Shown here: positions 8,315 through 17,701 of the stretch, in pieces
Position numbering within the stretch: the first letter of the stretch is position 1
How the letters are laid out: every line of letters begins with the position of its first letter
Assembly: GCF_043555865.1 (NCBI RefSeq)
Contig: NZ_JBIGHY010000007.1
Span: 124,001 to 188,000 of the forward strand
Direction: 5' to 3'
Origin: Pelomonas dachongensis
Lineage (GTDB): Bacteria > Pseudomonadota > Gammaproteobacteria > Burkholderiales > Burkholderiaceae_C
Length of the DNA stretch: 64,000 bases
Made by a program: the position numbers and the translations under genes
Notes under the pieces: model-generated
The model's database searches: none
Told to the model about the DNA's origin: nothing
Seen by the model: the letters and a program-made list of their open reading frames with translations, nothing else

Positions 8315-10045
8315 ATGACCGCCGTCCTTGCCGAAGTCCCCGAGACGACATCCGCTGTCAAGCCCTGGCTGGCCAGCTATCCGGCCGGCGTGCCGGCGCA
8401 GATCGACACCCAGGTCTATCGCTCGCTGGTGGACCTGCTGAACGAGGCCTTTCGCAAGCATGCGCACCGCGACGCCGCCATCTGCATGGGCCAGCGCATG
8501 CGCTTCGACGAGATGGACCGGCTCTCGACGCAGCTCGGCGCCTGGCTGCAGGCACAGGGGCTCAAGCAGGGTGACCGCGTCGCCATCATGATGCCCAACG
8601 TACTGCAGTACGGCGTGGCCATCGCCGCCATCCTGCGCGCTGGCTTCGTCGTCGTGAACGTGAACCCGCTGTACACGCCGCGCGAGCTGGAGCATCAGCT
8701 GAAGGACTCGGGCGCGCGCGCCATCATCGTGCTGGAGAACTTCGCGCACACGCTGTCCGAGGTTATCGCGCAGACCGACGTGAAGCATGTCGTGCTGGCC
8801 TCCATGGGCGACCTGCTCAGCTGGTGGAAGGGCCCGCTGATCAACTTCGCCGTGCGTCATCTGAAGAAGATGGTGCCGGAGTTCCGACTCGCGGTCGGCG
8901 ACGGCCGCACCGTCGTGCGCTTCAACGAGGCGCTGGCCCATGGCGACCGGCTGCACCTGAAGAAGCCGGACCTGGGCCCCGACGACGTCGCCTTCCTGCA
9001 GTACACCGGCGGCACGACCGGCGTGTCCAAGGGCGCGACGCTGCTGCACCGGAATATCGTCGCCAACATCCTGCAGGTAGAGGCTTGGTTCCAGCCCATG
9101 CTGACCAAGCTGCCGGGGGACAAGCAGCTCACCAACATCTGCGCGCTGCCGCTTTATCACATCTATGCGCTGACCGCCTGCTTCATGCTCGGCACGCGGC
9201 TGGGCTACCTGAACATCTTGGTGCCCAACCCGCGCGACATCCCCGGCTTCATCGACACGCTGCGCGGCCACAAGATCCACCTGTTCCCGGCCGTCAATAC
9301 GCTGTTCAACGCGCTGGCCAACGAGCCCGGCTTCTCGCGGCTGGACTTTTCCGAGCTTGTCATCTCCAACGGCGGCGGCATGGCTGTGCAGCAGGCCACG
9401 GCCGAGAAGTGGCTGAAAGTCACCGGCTGCCCGGTCATCGAAGGGTATGGGCTGTCCGAGACCTCGCCGACTGCCACCATCAACCCGCTGGATCAGCGCG
9501 GCTTCAACGGCAGCATCGGCCTGCCCATCCCGTCCACCGAGATCGCCATCCGCGACGACGACGGCCGCGATGTCGCCATCGGCGAGCGCGGCGAGATCTG
9601 CATCCGCGGCCCGCAGGTCATGGCCGGCTACTGGCGGCGCCCCGACGAGACCGCGCACGTCATGGACGCCGACGGCTTCTTCAAGAGCGGCGACATCGGC
9701 ATCATGGACGAGCGCGGCTACGTGCGCATCGTCGACCGCAAGAAGGACATGATCCTGGTCAGCGGCTTCAACGTGTACCCGACCGAGATCGAGCAGGTCG
9801 TCAACATGCACCCCGGCGTGCTGGAATGCGCCGCCGTGGGCGTGCCGGACGCCAAGTCCGGCGAGGCCGTGAAGCTGTTCGTCGTCAAGAACGACCCGGC
9901 CCTGGCCGAGGAAGACTTGGTCAGCTACTGCGCCGGGCAGATGACAGCCTACAAGCGGCCCAAGTTCATCGAATTCCGGGACGAGCTGCCCAAGAGCAAC
10001 GTCGGCAAGATCCTGCGCCGCGAGCTGCGCACGACGACCGCCTGA
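8315..10045 (+). CDS. fadD: Long-chain fatty acid-CoA ligase
   Basis: A 576-residue ANL-superfamily enzyme that activates fatty acids to acyl-CoA through an acyl-AMP. The P-loop-like YTGGTTGVSKGA (residues about 230-241), EGYGLSETSP, the hinge SGDIGIMDERGYVRIVDRKKD and the catalytic C-terminal Lys (PKSNVGKILRREL) are all present. Length and the KKMVPEF region fit bacterial FadD. No beta-oxidation genes follow; the next gene converges on it. Confidence 0.93.
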   Translation: MTAVLAEVPETTSAVKPWLASYPAGVPAQIDTQVYRSLVDLLNEAFRKHAHRDAAICMGQRMRFDEMDRLSTQLGAWLQAQGLKQGDRVAIMMPNVLQYGVAIAAILRAGFVVVNVNPLYTPRELEHQLKDSGARAIIVLENFAHTLSEVIAQTDVKHVVLASMGDLLSWWKGPLINFAVRHLKKMVPEFRLAVGDGRTVVRFNEALAHGDRLHLKKPDLGPDDVAFLQYTGGTTGVSKGATLLHRNIVANILQVEAWFQPMLTKLPGDKQLTNICALPLYHIYALTACFMLGTRLGYLNILVPNPRDIPGFIDTLRGHKIHLFPAVNTLFNALANEPGFSRLDFSELVISNGGGMAVQQATAEKWLKVTGCPVIEGYGLSETSPTATINPLDQRGFNGSIGLPIPSTEIAIRDDDGRDVAIGERGEICIRGPQVMAGYWRRPDETAHVMDADGFFKSGDIGIMDERGYVRIVDRKKDMILVSGFNVYPTEIEQVVNMHPGVLECAAVGVPDAKSGEAVKLFVVKNDPALAEEDLVSYCAGQMTAYKRPKFIEFRDELPKSNVGKILRRELRTTTA

Positions 10046-10065
10046 GCGGGCTGTCTAGCCGGTTG

Positions 10066-10103
10066 GGGACAGCGCTGCTGGCTGCGCTCGCCCGGTCTGT
10101 CCC
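10066..10103. other. Hairpin between convergent genes
   Basis: GGGACAG (10066-10072) and CTGTCCC (10097-10103) can form a 7 bp stem between the fadD stop and the stop of the opposing SGNH-like gene. Neither strand has a T-tract after it, so it is at best a weak bidirectional stop signal. Confidence 0.25.
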
Positions 10104-10111
10104 GCAAAGCC

Positions 10112-11065
10112 TTAGAACGGGTTGTTCTTGGCGCGCGACAGCGCCAGCTGGCCGATGCGCTGCTGCGCCGTCGGGCCCAGCAGCGTGTCGCCCGCCCACA
10201 GCCATTGCGTGGGGCTGGCATCGGCCTGCAGCGTGCTGGTCGTGCAGTCCTGCGCCGCGACGTCGGTACGGCAGGCCGCCTGCGTCACGTTGGAGTATCC
10301 GAAGGCGCCGGGGAAACGCGCGATCTGCTGGATGCTTTCGTCCGTCAGCACGAGGCCGATCAGGCGACCGTCGTTCAGCAGGTTCAGCCGCATCGTGATG
10401 TTGAACGCGGTGCTGAGCTCGTCCAGGAAAGCCGCGCGGTCGATGTCGGTCGCCTGCTGGCGCTCGCGCTGGCCGAAGGGCGTCAGGCCCACGTCGAAGA
10501 TCGTGGAGATCACGACCCGGCCGTTGGCATTGGCAATGCGGTTGGCCTGATCGGCCAGTTGCTTGCCCCGCGCCCTCGCCTCGTTGACCAGCGAGGCCTT
10601 GCTGACTGCAGGGAACTGGCGGTACAGCTCCAGGATGTCGTTCACGCCCACCATCATGACCACCAGGTCCTTGGAGCTGAAGCGGTCGTTGGCCAGATGC
10701 TGGTCGATGCGGTCGCGCACGTCGGCCACCTTGGCGCCCGCGGCCGCATACATGACGCCCTGCGGCAGCGCGACGAAATCGGAGTTGCACTGCGGAAAGA
10801 CGAAGCCGAAGCCGCTGGCCACCAGTTGAGTCCAGACCGGGTTGGCGCGGCAATCGACTTGCAGCGTGTCTGAGGCCAGGCCGTTGATCGTGTACTTCTT
10901 GCCGCTTTGCAGGATCGTGCCGCTCTCGTCGCCGAAGGCAATGATGCGGGTCGGCGCGAAGGGCTCAATCTGCGCAGTGCCACCGCCACCACAGCCGGCC
11001 ATCAGCGCCGCTGCCACCAACGCGGCCAGGCCACGCTTCAGATTCTTGGACACAACACGTTGCAT
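10112..11065 (-). CDS. SGNH/GDSL-like lipoprotein
   Basis: A 317-residue lipoprotein: a signal peptide ending in the lipobox LMAGC (Cys about residue 24) followed by GGGG, so it is anchored in the envelope. The body has SGNH features: block I as IIAFGDESGT and block III as MVGVNDI. In the C-terminal block the stretch LWAGDTLLGPTAQQRIG aligns with the family's D-x-x-H motif, but the expected His is Leu. Either catalysis is lost or another residue serves. Otherwise a SGNH esterase-like envelope protein of unknown substrate. Start chosen at 11065, which gives the signal peptide. Confidence 0.7.
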   Translation of the reverse strand: MQRVVSKNLKRGLAALVAAALMAGCGGGGTAQIEPFAPTRIIAFGDESGTILQSGKKYTINGLASDTLQVDCRANPVWTQLVASGFGFVFPQCNSDFVALPQGVMYAAAGAKVADVRDRIDQHLANDRFSSKDLVVMMVGVNDILELYRQFPAVSKASLVNEARARGKQLADQANRIANANGRVVISTIFDVGLTPFGQRERQQATDIDRAAFLDELSTAFNITMRLNLLNDGRLIGLVLTDESIQQIARFPGAFGYSNVTQAACRTDVAAQDCTTSTLQADASPTQWLWAGDTLLGPTAQQRIGQLALSRAKNNPF

Positions 11066-11094
11066 GACGATCAACTCAGGGACAGGGGCAAATA

Positions 11095-12078
11095 TCAATC
11101 GGTGAAGGCGGCAGCGGCCCGGCTGAGCCGGTCCCGCACACCATCCCAGGCGGCATCGCGCGGTGGCGCTTCGACCCAGATCTCGCGGGCGCCGGCCGCA
11201 TCCAGTTGGCGCAGCACCGCAAACAGCTCGTGGGCCACCGCCGCCGGGTCGACCGGCTGTGGCTGCCAGCGCCAAGCCGGCAGTTGGGCGCGTGAATATA
11301 CCGCCAGCCCCTCCAGCGCCCCGCTGGCCGAAGCTGTCGCCAGACGTAAAGCCAGCGCCTCGGCTTCCAGTAACCGCACGCGGGCGCTGGGGGCGTAGTG
11401 AGCCGCCAGCGTGCCCGAAGCCTTGGGCGCCTCGACGTCGGGCTCGGCCAGCGACTGGCCCAGCACGGCCTCGATGCGTGTGCGGCTGAGCAGCCCGGGG
11501 CGCAGCAGCGCCGGCAGCGCACGGCTGCAGTCCACGATGCTGGACTCGATGCCCACCTCGCAGGCGCCGCCGTCCAGCACCATCAGCCCGGTGCCGAACT
11601 CCTCCACCACGTGGCGGGCCAGCGTGGGGCTGACGCGGCCGAAGCGGTTTGCGCTGGGCGCGGCCACACCCTGCACGCCCCGCTCGCGCGCGGCGGCGAG
11701 CACCGCGCGGGCGACCGGGTGGGCCGGCGCACGCAACGCCACCGTGGCATGCCCGCCTGCCGCAGCCTCGGCCATACCGGCCGCACGCGGCACGATGACG
11801 GTCAGCGGGCCGGGCCAGAAGGCGTCCATCAGCCGGCGCGCGGTGGCGGGCAGGTGGTCGGCGAACGGCTCGGCACCGGCAGCGTCTAGCACGTGCACGA
11901 TCAGCGGGTGGTCGCTGGGGCGGCCCTTGGCGGCAAAGATTTTCGCGACGGCGTCATCCTGGTCGGCACGCGCGGCCAGGCCGTAGACGGTCTCCGTCGG
12001 CAGGCCCAGCAGCTCGCCATCGGCCAGCCGCTGCGCGGCGGACTGGATCGACGCCGGATCGTTGCCAGGAAGCAGCAT
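11095..12078 (-). CDS. tsaC: Threonylcarbamoyl-AMP synthase (Sua5-type, with C-terminal domain)
   Basis: A 327-residue protein that makes threonylcarbamoyl-AMP for the t6A37 modification of ANN-decoding tRNAs. The YrdC domain (residues about 10-195) shows GLPTETVYGLA, the KxR motif in AAKGRPSDHPL, and APSANRFG. A Sua5 C-terminal domain (about 225-327) follows, making it the long form. The ATG overlaps the purK stop as TGATG, so translation is probably coupled to purK although the functions are unrelated. Confidence 0.92.
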   Translation of the reverse strand: MLLPGNDPASIQSAAQRLADGELLGLPTETVYGLAARADQDDAVAKIFAAKGRPSDHPLIVHVLDAAGAEPFADHLPATARRLMDAFWPGPLTVIVPRAAGMAEAAAGGHATVALRAPAHPVARAVLAAARERGVQGVAAPSANRFGRVSPTLARHVVEEFGTGLMVLDGGACEVGIESSIVDCSRALPALLRPGLLSRTRIEAVLGQSLAEPDVEAPKASGTLAAHYAPSARVRLLEAEALALRLATASASGALEGLAVYSRAQLPAWRWQPQPVDPAAVAHELFAVLRQLDAAGAREIWVEAPPRDAAWDGVRDRLSRAAAAFTD

Positions 12079-13241
12079 CAGAAGTCGGTGGGCAGGCCCA
12101 GCAGCGCAGCGGCCCGCAGCGCCACCGCGTGCGCGGCCTCGGGCGTCGCGGCGGTGACGTTCAGGTGGCCCATCTTGCGGCCATGGCGCGCTTCCGTCTT
12201 GCCGTACAGGTGCAAGTGCGTGCCCGGCAGCCCCAGCACGCGGTCCCAGGCCGGCGGCGTGGGGCCACCCTGCTCGGTGAACCACAGGTCGCCCAGCAGG
12301 TTCAGCATGACGGCGGCCGAGTGCTGGCGCGGCTCTGGCAGCGGCAGGCCGGCCAGCGCGCGCACCTGCAGCTCGAACTGCGAATGCTCGCAGCCATCCA
12401 TCGTCCAGTGCCCGGAGTTGTGCGGGCGCGGAGCCATCTCGTTGACGACCAGCCGGCCGTCGGTCAGCCAGAAGAACTCGACGCACAGCACGCCCACGTA
12501 GTCCAGCGCCGCGGCGACCTGGCGGGCGGCGTTCACCGCCAGCTCGTCCACCTCGGCCGGCACGTCCGGCGCCGGCACCTCGGTGACGGCCAGGATGCCG
12601 CCGCGGTGCAGGTTCTGCTGCACGGGCCAGTGGACGATCTGGCCATCTGCGCCCCGCGCGACCAGCACGCTCAGCTCGCGTTGCAGCGGCAGCAGCTGCT
12701 CCAGCACGCAGGGCACGCGCTTCAGGTCGGCCCAGGCCGCCGCCAGCTCAGCCGGCGTGGAAACGCGCACCTGGCCCTTGCCGTCGTAGCCCATGCGGCT
12801 GGTCTTCAGGATGCCGGGCAGCAGCGCCGGATCCACCGCAGCCAGCTCGATGTCGTTGGTGATGACGGCATGCGGCGCGCACGGCACGCCGGCGGCCTCA
12901 AAATGCGCCTTCTCGACGGCGCGGTCCTGGCAGACGGCCACGGCGGCGGCGGCAGGCGCCACGACGCGCATGCCCGCCAGCGTCTGCAGCGCCAGCGCCG
13001 GCACGTTCTCGAACTCGGTGGTGATGGCGTCGCAGTCGCGGGCCAGCTGGGCCAGACCGAAGGAGTCGAGGTAGTCGGTCTTGATGTGCACCTCGGCCAC
13101 GGCGCCGGCCGGGCTGATCGCATCCGGGTCCAGCACAATGCAGCGGTAGCCCAGTGCCTGGGCCGCGTGCACGAACATGCGACCCAACTGGCCGCCGCCG
13201 AGCACGCCGAGCGTCGCGGCGCCCGGAAGCAAGGCCGCCAT
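12078..13241 (-). CDS. purK: N5-carboxyaminoimidazole ribonucleotide synthase
   Basis: A 387-residue ATP-grasp enzyme of purine synthesis, which converts AIR, ATP and bicarbonate to N5-CAIR. The N-terminal LGVLGGGQLGRMF, the ATP-grasp SRMGYDGKGQ loop and the metal-binding EFFWLTDGRLVVNEMAPRPHNSG region are present. Length is typical. It overlaps purE upstream and tsaC downstream by one base each (TGATG), forming a tight three-gene unit. Confidence 0.96.
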   Translation of the reverse strand: MAALLPGAATLGVLGGGQLGRMFVHAAQALGYRCIVLDPDAISPAGAVAEVHIKTDYLDSFGLAQLARDCDAITTEFENVPALALQTLAGMRVVAPAAAAVAVCQDRAVEKAHFEAAGVPCAPHAVITNDIELAAVDPALLPGILKTSRMGYDGKGQVRVSTPAELAAAWADLKRVPCVLEQLLPLQRELSVLVARGADGQIVHWPVQQNLHRGGILAVTEVPAPDVPAEVDELAVNAARQVAAALDYVGVLCVEFFWLTDGRLVVNEMAPRPHNSGHWTMDGCEHSQFELQVRALAGLPLPEPRQHSAAVMLNLLGDLWFTEQGGPTPPAWDRVLGLPGTHLHLYGKTEARHGRKMGHLNVTAATPEAAHAVALRAAALLGLPTDF

Positions 13242-13747
13242 CAGCGCAGTTCCTCGGTCATGGCGATGGCCGCCGCCGTCTGCTTCGCACGGAAGGCGTT
13301 CAGCTGCGCCAGCAGAGCCGCGTCGGCCGTGGCCAGCATCGCGACCGCGAACAGCGCCGCGTTGCCCGCGCCGGCGGTGCCGATGGCGAACGTCGCGACC
13401 GGAATGCCCTTGGGCATCTGCACGATGGAGTGCAGCGAATCGACGCCCTGCAGGTGGCGGCTGGCCACCGGCACGCCCAGCACCGGCACCGTCGTCTTGG
13501 CGGCCAGCATGCCCGGCAGGTGCGCCGCGCCACCGGCGCCGGCGATGATGGCCTTCAGGCCACGGCCGGCCGCCGCCTCGGCATAGGCGAACATCTCGTC
13601 GGGCATGCGGTGCGCCGACACGACCCGCGCCTCGAAGGCGACACCGAACTCGGTCAGAATCTCGGCCGCCAGCTTCATCGTCTCCCAGTCGCTGCTGGAG
13701 CCCATGACGATGCCGATGACGGCATCAGGGTTCTGGGGGGTCGACAT
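13241..13747 (-). CDS. purE: N5-carboxyaminoimidazole ribonucleotide mutase
   Basis: A 168-residue class I PurE that converts N5-CAIR to CAIR. The signature IVMGSSSDWETM near the N-terminus, the SAHRMPDEM loop with the catalytic His, and the GAGGAAHLPGM block are intact. The start at 13747 (MSTPQNPDAVIG) fits family length; an in-frame ATG at 13765 is possible. First gene of purE-purK-tsaC; divergent from the thioredoxin-TPR gene 70 bp away. Confidence 0.96.
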   Translation of the reverse strand: MSTPQNPDAVIGIVMGSSSDWETMKLAAEILTEFGVAFEARVVSAHRMPDEMFAYAEAAAGRGLKAIIAGAGGAAHLPGMLAAKTTVPVLGVPVASRHLQGVDSLHSIVQMPKGIPVATFAIGTAGAGNAALFAVAMLATADAALLAQLNAFRAKQTAAAIAMTEELR

Positions 13748-13817
13748 GGACAAAGCGCGCTCCAAGGCTCAGAAAAGCCTTGAATTGTAGGTGGCGCCCC
13801 TCAATTTCCCCTCCGCC

Positions 13818-14768
13818 ATGATCGACATCACCCTCCAGAACTTCGAAGCCGAGCTCATCGGCGCCTCCCAGAAGCAACCGGTGCTGCTGGACATCTGGGC
13901 GCCGTGGTGCGGCCCCTGCCGCACGCTCGGCCCCATCCTGGAGAAGCTGGAGACCGCCTACGCCGGCCGTTTCGCGCTGGCCAAGCTGAACAGCGACGAG
14001 GTGCCCGAGATCGCCACGCAGCTGAGCCAGATGTTCGGCGTGCGCTCCATCCCGTTCTGCGTGATGTTCGTGGACGGCCAGCCGGTGGACGGCTTCGTCG
14101 GCGCGCTGCCCGAGGCACAGATCCGCGAATTTCTGGACAAGCACGTGCCCGCCGGCGAGGAGCTGGAAGCCGAAGCCGACCTGGCCGAGGCCGAGGACCT
14201 GATGGCTGAGGGCGACCTGGAAGCGGCACTGGCCAAGCTGGCGCACGCGGTGCAGACCGACCCGGCCAATGAGGCCGCGCGTTTCGACTACATCAAGGCA
14301 CTGCTTGAACTGGGCCTGGTGGCCGAGGCCCGCGAGGCGTTCGCGCCGGTGGCTGCCAAGGCCGCCGACACCCTCACGCCGCATGCGCGCTTCGCCGCGC
14401 TGGCTGCATGGCTGACCGCGTTCGAGGCGGCGGCCAGCGCAGACCCCGGCGCGCTGCGGGATGCCATCGCCGCCAACAAGCGCGACTTCGATGCCCGCTT
14501 TGCGCTGGCACAGCACCACCTCGCGCAGCAACGCTTCACCGAAGCGATGGACGAGCTGCTCGAGATCATCATGCGCGACAAGGCCTGGAACGGCGAAGCC
14601 GCGCGCAAGGCCTACGTCGCCATCCTGGAGCTGTTGACCAAGCCCGCGCCCAAGCCCGCCGCCGAAGCCAAGGGCGGTGCGCTGGAGATCGCCGGCAAGG
14701 CTGCCGTCGTGCACAGCGACCCGCTGATCGATCAGTACCGCCGCAAGCTGTCGATGGCGCTGTTCTGA
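13818..14768 (+). CDS. cnoX: Thioredoxin-TPR chaperone-redox protein (CnoX/YbbN family)
   Basis: A 316-residue protein: a thioredoxin domain (residues about 1-110) with an active-site WAPWCGPC, then a helical TPR-like C-terminal half (about 120-295). CnoX proteins protect substrates from oxidative aggregation and hand them to GroEL or DnaK. Unlike E. coli CnoX, which has a degenerate active site, this copy keeps both cysteines and could act as a thiol oxidoreductase. The ATG at 13818 gives the usual MIDITLQNFE start. Confidence 0.85.
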   Translation: MIDITLQNFEAELIGASQKQPVLLDIWAPWCGPCRTLGPILEKLETAYAGRFALAKLNSDEVPEIATQLSQMFGVRSIPFCVMFVDGQPVDGFVGALPEAQIREFLDKHVPAGEELEAEADLAEAEDLMAEGDLEAALAKLAHAVQTDPANEAARFDYIKALLELGLVAEAREAFAPVAAKAADTLTPHARFAALAAWLTAFEAAASADPGALRDAIAANKRDFDARFALAQHHLAQQRFTEAMDELLEIIMRDKAWNGEAARKAYVAILELLTKPAPKPAAEAKGGALEIAGKAAVVHSDPLIDQYRRKLSMALF

Positions 14769-14784
14769 CGCGCGGGCCGCGGCC

Positions 14785-16485
14785 TCAGGGCACGCGGTTC
14801 TGGTTGCGGATCTCGCGCAGCCTCACGCACTCGGCGTGGTTCTGGAACAGCGGGCGCTCGCACTGGCGGTCAATGCACCAGGCCTTCGCCAGCAGCACCC
14901 GCTTGCCGCATGCCTCGGCGGGGCTGGTCGGCTCTGCCGACTCAGCCGATGCGGGCCTGGCGACGGCACTCACCACGGGCTCTGCGGCCGGCTCCGGTGC
15001 CGCGAACACTGGGCTGCGCGCCACCGGGCGGACGTCGGCCGCTTTTTCGGTGGTCACGGACCGCGCCGCACCGTCGCGGCGCGCCGGGCGGTTCGCCGCA
15101 GCGGGCGCTGATGCCGGCTGCGGCCGCGCCTGGGCCACGAGGGGCGCGGTGATCGGCGCCTGCGGTTCCAGCGCTGACGCTGGCACGGCGGCCGCCGACG
15201 CCGCGTCACTCACCGGCACGGCCTCGGGCACCGAAGCCGCGGGGACGGCCGAGGCCGCCGCGATGGCTGCCTCGGGCGGCGGCACCGGCGCTGCCGGTTT
15301 GCCCAGGTTCTTCACCTGCATGACGAAGAACCCGAGCAGCAGCACCGCGACAAGCGCTCCGCCAGCGAGGACGGTGCGGCTAGGGCGGGCGGCTTTGGCC
15401 TGAGCCGGCGCGGGCGGCTGAGCGGCGGGCGGTGTGGGCTTGGCGACCGGCGCAGGCCGGCCCGCTACCGGGGGTTTGGCCGGCACGACGGTAGCCGCCG
15501 GGTCTTCGTCCGGCATGACCTGCACGGTGTCGGCGAACTCCAGGTCCAGAGGCAACCCCATCGCGGGCGGCGGTGCAGGCCGCGGCGGCGCGACTGCGCG
15601 GCCCTCCACCACCGCGCGCCACGCCGCGACGCTCTGCGGGCGCTGCTGCGGCGACACGCGCAGCGCCCAGTCCAGCCCGGCCAGGAAACTCGGCGAATAG
15701 CCCGGCACCGACAGCGGCATCAGCTCGTCGGCCATCGCCCGCGCGGTGCAGGGCGGCGGCGGGCGGCCGGTCAGCAGGTCGTGCATGGCAGCGGCCAGCG
15801 CGTAGAAGTCGGTCCACGGGCCCTGCTTCAGGCCGGCGGCCTCGGCGTACTGCTCGATGGGCGCGTAACTGGGTTTTAGGATGGCTGTGAAGACCTGCGT
15901 GCGGTCGCCAATGGCCTGTCGGGCGGCTCCGAAATCCAGCAGGATGGGCGGGCTGCCATCGGCCGGCAGAAAGATGTTGTCCGGCGCGACATCCCGGTGC
16001 CATACGTTCTGCGCATGCAGGGTCTCCAGCCCGCCCAGCACGGCGTCGAAGATGCGGCGCAGCCAGTCTTCGGGCGGCGGCGTCGGGCGAGCCTTGCGCG
16101 CCTCGCGCAGGCTCTGGCCAACCAAGCGTGGCATGGCCATGTAGGCCGTGCCGTTGGCCTCCCAGAAGCGGTAGACCTTCAGCAGCGACGGGTGGTCGAA
16201 GCGGGCCAACAGCTTGGCCTCGTTGACGAAGCTGCGCCTGCCCAGCTCGAAGGTCTCCGCCATCGACACCGAGCGCACCGACACCTGGGACTGCCCGTCG
16301 CGCTGCGCGAACTGGCTGGGCATGTACTCCTTGATCGCGATCTCACGCTCCAGCGAGTGGTCACGCGCCAGGTAGACGATGCCGAAACCACCCACGCCCA
16401 GCGTGCCCAGGATCTCCAGTTCACCGAAGCGGGTGCCGGCGGGCAAGGCATGGAAGCTGTCGTCGTCGCGGGCATCAGCGGTCAT
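14785..16485 (-). CDS. Membrane Ser/Thr protein kinase with extracytoplasmic Cys-containing tail
   Basis: A 566-residue protein. The kinase domain (residues about 20-295) has the glycine loop GVGGFGIVY, Lys52 in AIKEYMP, the catalytic loop HRDVAPDN (Asp165, Asn170) and DFG at 184-186, all compatible with activity. A Pro/Ala-rich linker leads to one transmembrane helix (about 371-389), then a long Ala/Pro/Val-rich tail. The last 40 residues contain four Cys and may form a small disulphide-bonded domain. This is the one-pass PknB-like layout but without PASTA repeats. Substrates unknown; the gene upstream is an unrelated helical protein. Confidence 0.85.
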   Translation of the reverse strand: MTADARDDDSFHALPAGTRFGELEILGTLGVGGFGIVYLARDHSLEREIAIKEYMPSQFAQRDGQSQVSVRSVSMAETFELGRRSFVNEAKLLARFDHPSLLKVYRFWEANGTAYMAMPRLVGQSLREARKARPTPPPEDWLRRIFDAVLGGLETLHAQNVWHRDVAPDNIFLPADGSPPILLDFGAARQAIGDRTQVFTAILKPSYAPIEQYAEAAGLKQGPWTDFYALAAAMHDLLTGRPPPPCTARAMADELMPLSVPGYSPSFLAGLDWALRVSPQQRPQSVAAWRAVVEGRAVAPPRPAPPPAMGLPLDLEFADTVQVMPDEDPAATVVPAKPPVAGRPAPVAKPTPPAAQPPAPAQAKAARPSRTVLAGGALVAVLLLGFFVMQVKNLGKPAAPVPPPEAAIAAASAVPAASVPEAVPVSDAASAAAVPASALEPQAPITAPLVAQARPQPASAPAAANRPARRDGAARSVTTEKAADVRPVARSPVFAAPEPAAEPVVSAVARPASAESAEPTSPAEACGKRVLLAKAWCIDRQCERPLFQNHAECVRLREIRNQNRVP

Positions 16486-16549
16486 AGGCCGGCGAGGGTA
16501 ACGCAGCCCCTGCGGGGGCCAAACCTGGCAAGCCCTAGCGGCGGGGCGC

Positions 16550-17677
16550 TCAGCGTGGCGGAGTGCTCAGTCCTGCAACGCCCAGCCGCTGCGCCCATTC
16601 GTGCCGCAGCGCGGCGTCGTGTGCGCGTGCCGCCTGCGCCGCGTCCGCGTGGCGGGACGACAGGCCGTCCTCGCGCAGCCGGGCATAGACCTGCGCCAGC
16701 CGCGCGTGCAGCGCGGCGCATTCGTCGGTGTCGCAGCGGCCGGGCTCCTCGGCCTGCACCTCGATGGCAACCTGGTCGGCCAGCGCGCGGGCACGCAAGG
16801 CCTCGCCGCTGTTGGCCCAGCACCAGGCCAGGTCGGCCAGCAGGCTGCTGCCGATGCGCGCCAGGCCCGCGGCGGTGGCCTCGGGCAAATGGGCCTCCAG
16901 CAGCGCGCCCGCCGCGGCGAAATCGCCTTGCACCGTCAGCAACTGGGCGCGCAGCAGCGGCGTCAGGTCGGCGCGCGCCGATCCGCCCACGGCGTCGTCG
17001 TAGCGGTCGATCGACTCGACGCCTAACAGCACGGCCGGCGCCTCGCCGGGTTCGGCGGCCAGCGCCGCATCGCGGATGCGCAGCGCGCGCATCAGCGTCT
17101 GGTTGTAGAGCAGCCCGGCCAGGCCGGCGTCGTCGCCCTCGGCGATGGCGGACTGGCGGGCCCAGGCATACCAAGGTGTCGCCGCGGCCTCGCCGGCGGC
17201 CAGGCTCCACGCCGAGGCCAGTGCGGTAGCGACGCGGTAAGCGGCGCCATGGTCGGTGGGCTGCAGTGCCGCCAATGCGGCCTGGGCATGTTCGATGAGC
17301 CCGCCGATGTCACGCCCGACGAAGTCCATCTGCGCCAGCCACGCATCGGCCAGCGCCTGCAGCGGCGCGAGGCCGCTGGCCGCCGCCATCACGCGGGCGC
17401 GGCGCACGCGGTCGCGGCCGTCGCCGCCGAAGGCGCCGAAGTAGGTCCACAGGCCTTCGGCCAGGTGCAGCCAGGCGGCCAGCTCGATGCGCGGATGCGC
17501 CAGCGCGCGCTCGTGCAGCCGGTCCAGCTCCTCGCGGGCCTCGGCCTCACGGCCGTGGCGCAGCCACAGGATGGCTCGCTGGACCTGCAGCGTGGCGCTA
17601 CGCGCCGGCATCGCGGCGACGGCGGCTATCTCCCCGTCCAGTCGTTGGGCCAGCCGGCTGCGCAGCTTGACAGTCAC
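16550..17677 (-). CDS. Helical repeat (TPR-like) hypothetical protein
   Basis: A 375-residue, Ala/Leu/Arg-rich protein of repeated amphipathic helices, resembling TPR or related solenoid folds (for example AILWLRHGREAEAREELDRL near the start and GDFAAAGALLEAHLPEATAA later). The start is GTG at 17677. No enzymatic motif or membrane segment seen. It lies just upstream of the Ser/Thr kinase on the same strand (64 bp gap) and may be a partner or scaffold; this is context only. Confidence 0.6.
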   Translation of the reverse strand: MTVKLRSRLAQRLDGEIAAVAAMPARSATLQVQRAILWLRHGREAEAREELDRLHERALAHPRIELAAWLHLAEGLWTYFGAFGGDGRDRVRRARVMAAASGLAPLQALADAWLAQMDFVGRDIGGLIEHAQAALAALQPTDHGAAYRVATALASAWSLAAGEAAATPWYAWARQSAIAEGDDAGLAGLLYNQTLMRALRIRDAALAAEPGEAPAVLLGVESIDRYDDAVGGSARADLTPLLRAQLLTVQGDFAAAGALLEAHLPEATAAGLARIGSSLLADLAWCWANSGEALRARALADQVAIEVQAEEPGRCDTDECAALHARLAQVYARLREDGLSSRHADAAQAARAHDAALRHEWAQRLGVAGLSTPPR

Positions 17678-17701
17678 GGGCGCACCCTGCGGCCTGCGGC
17701 C

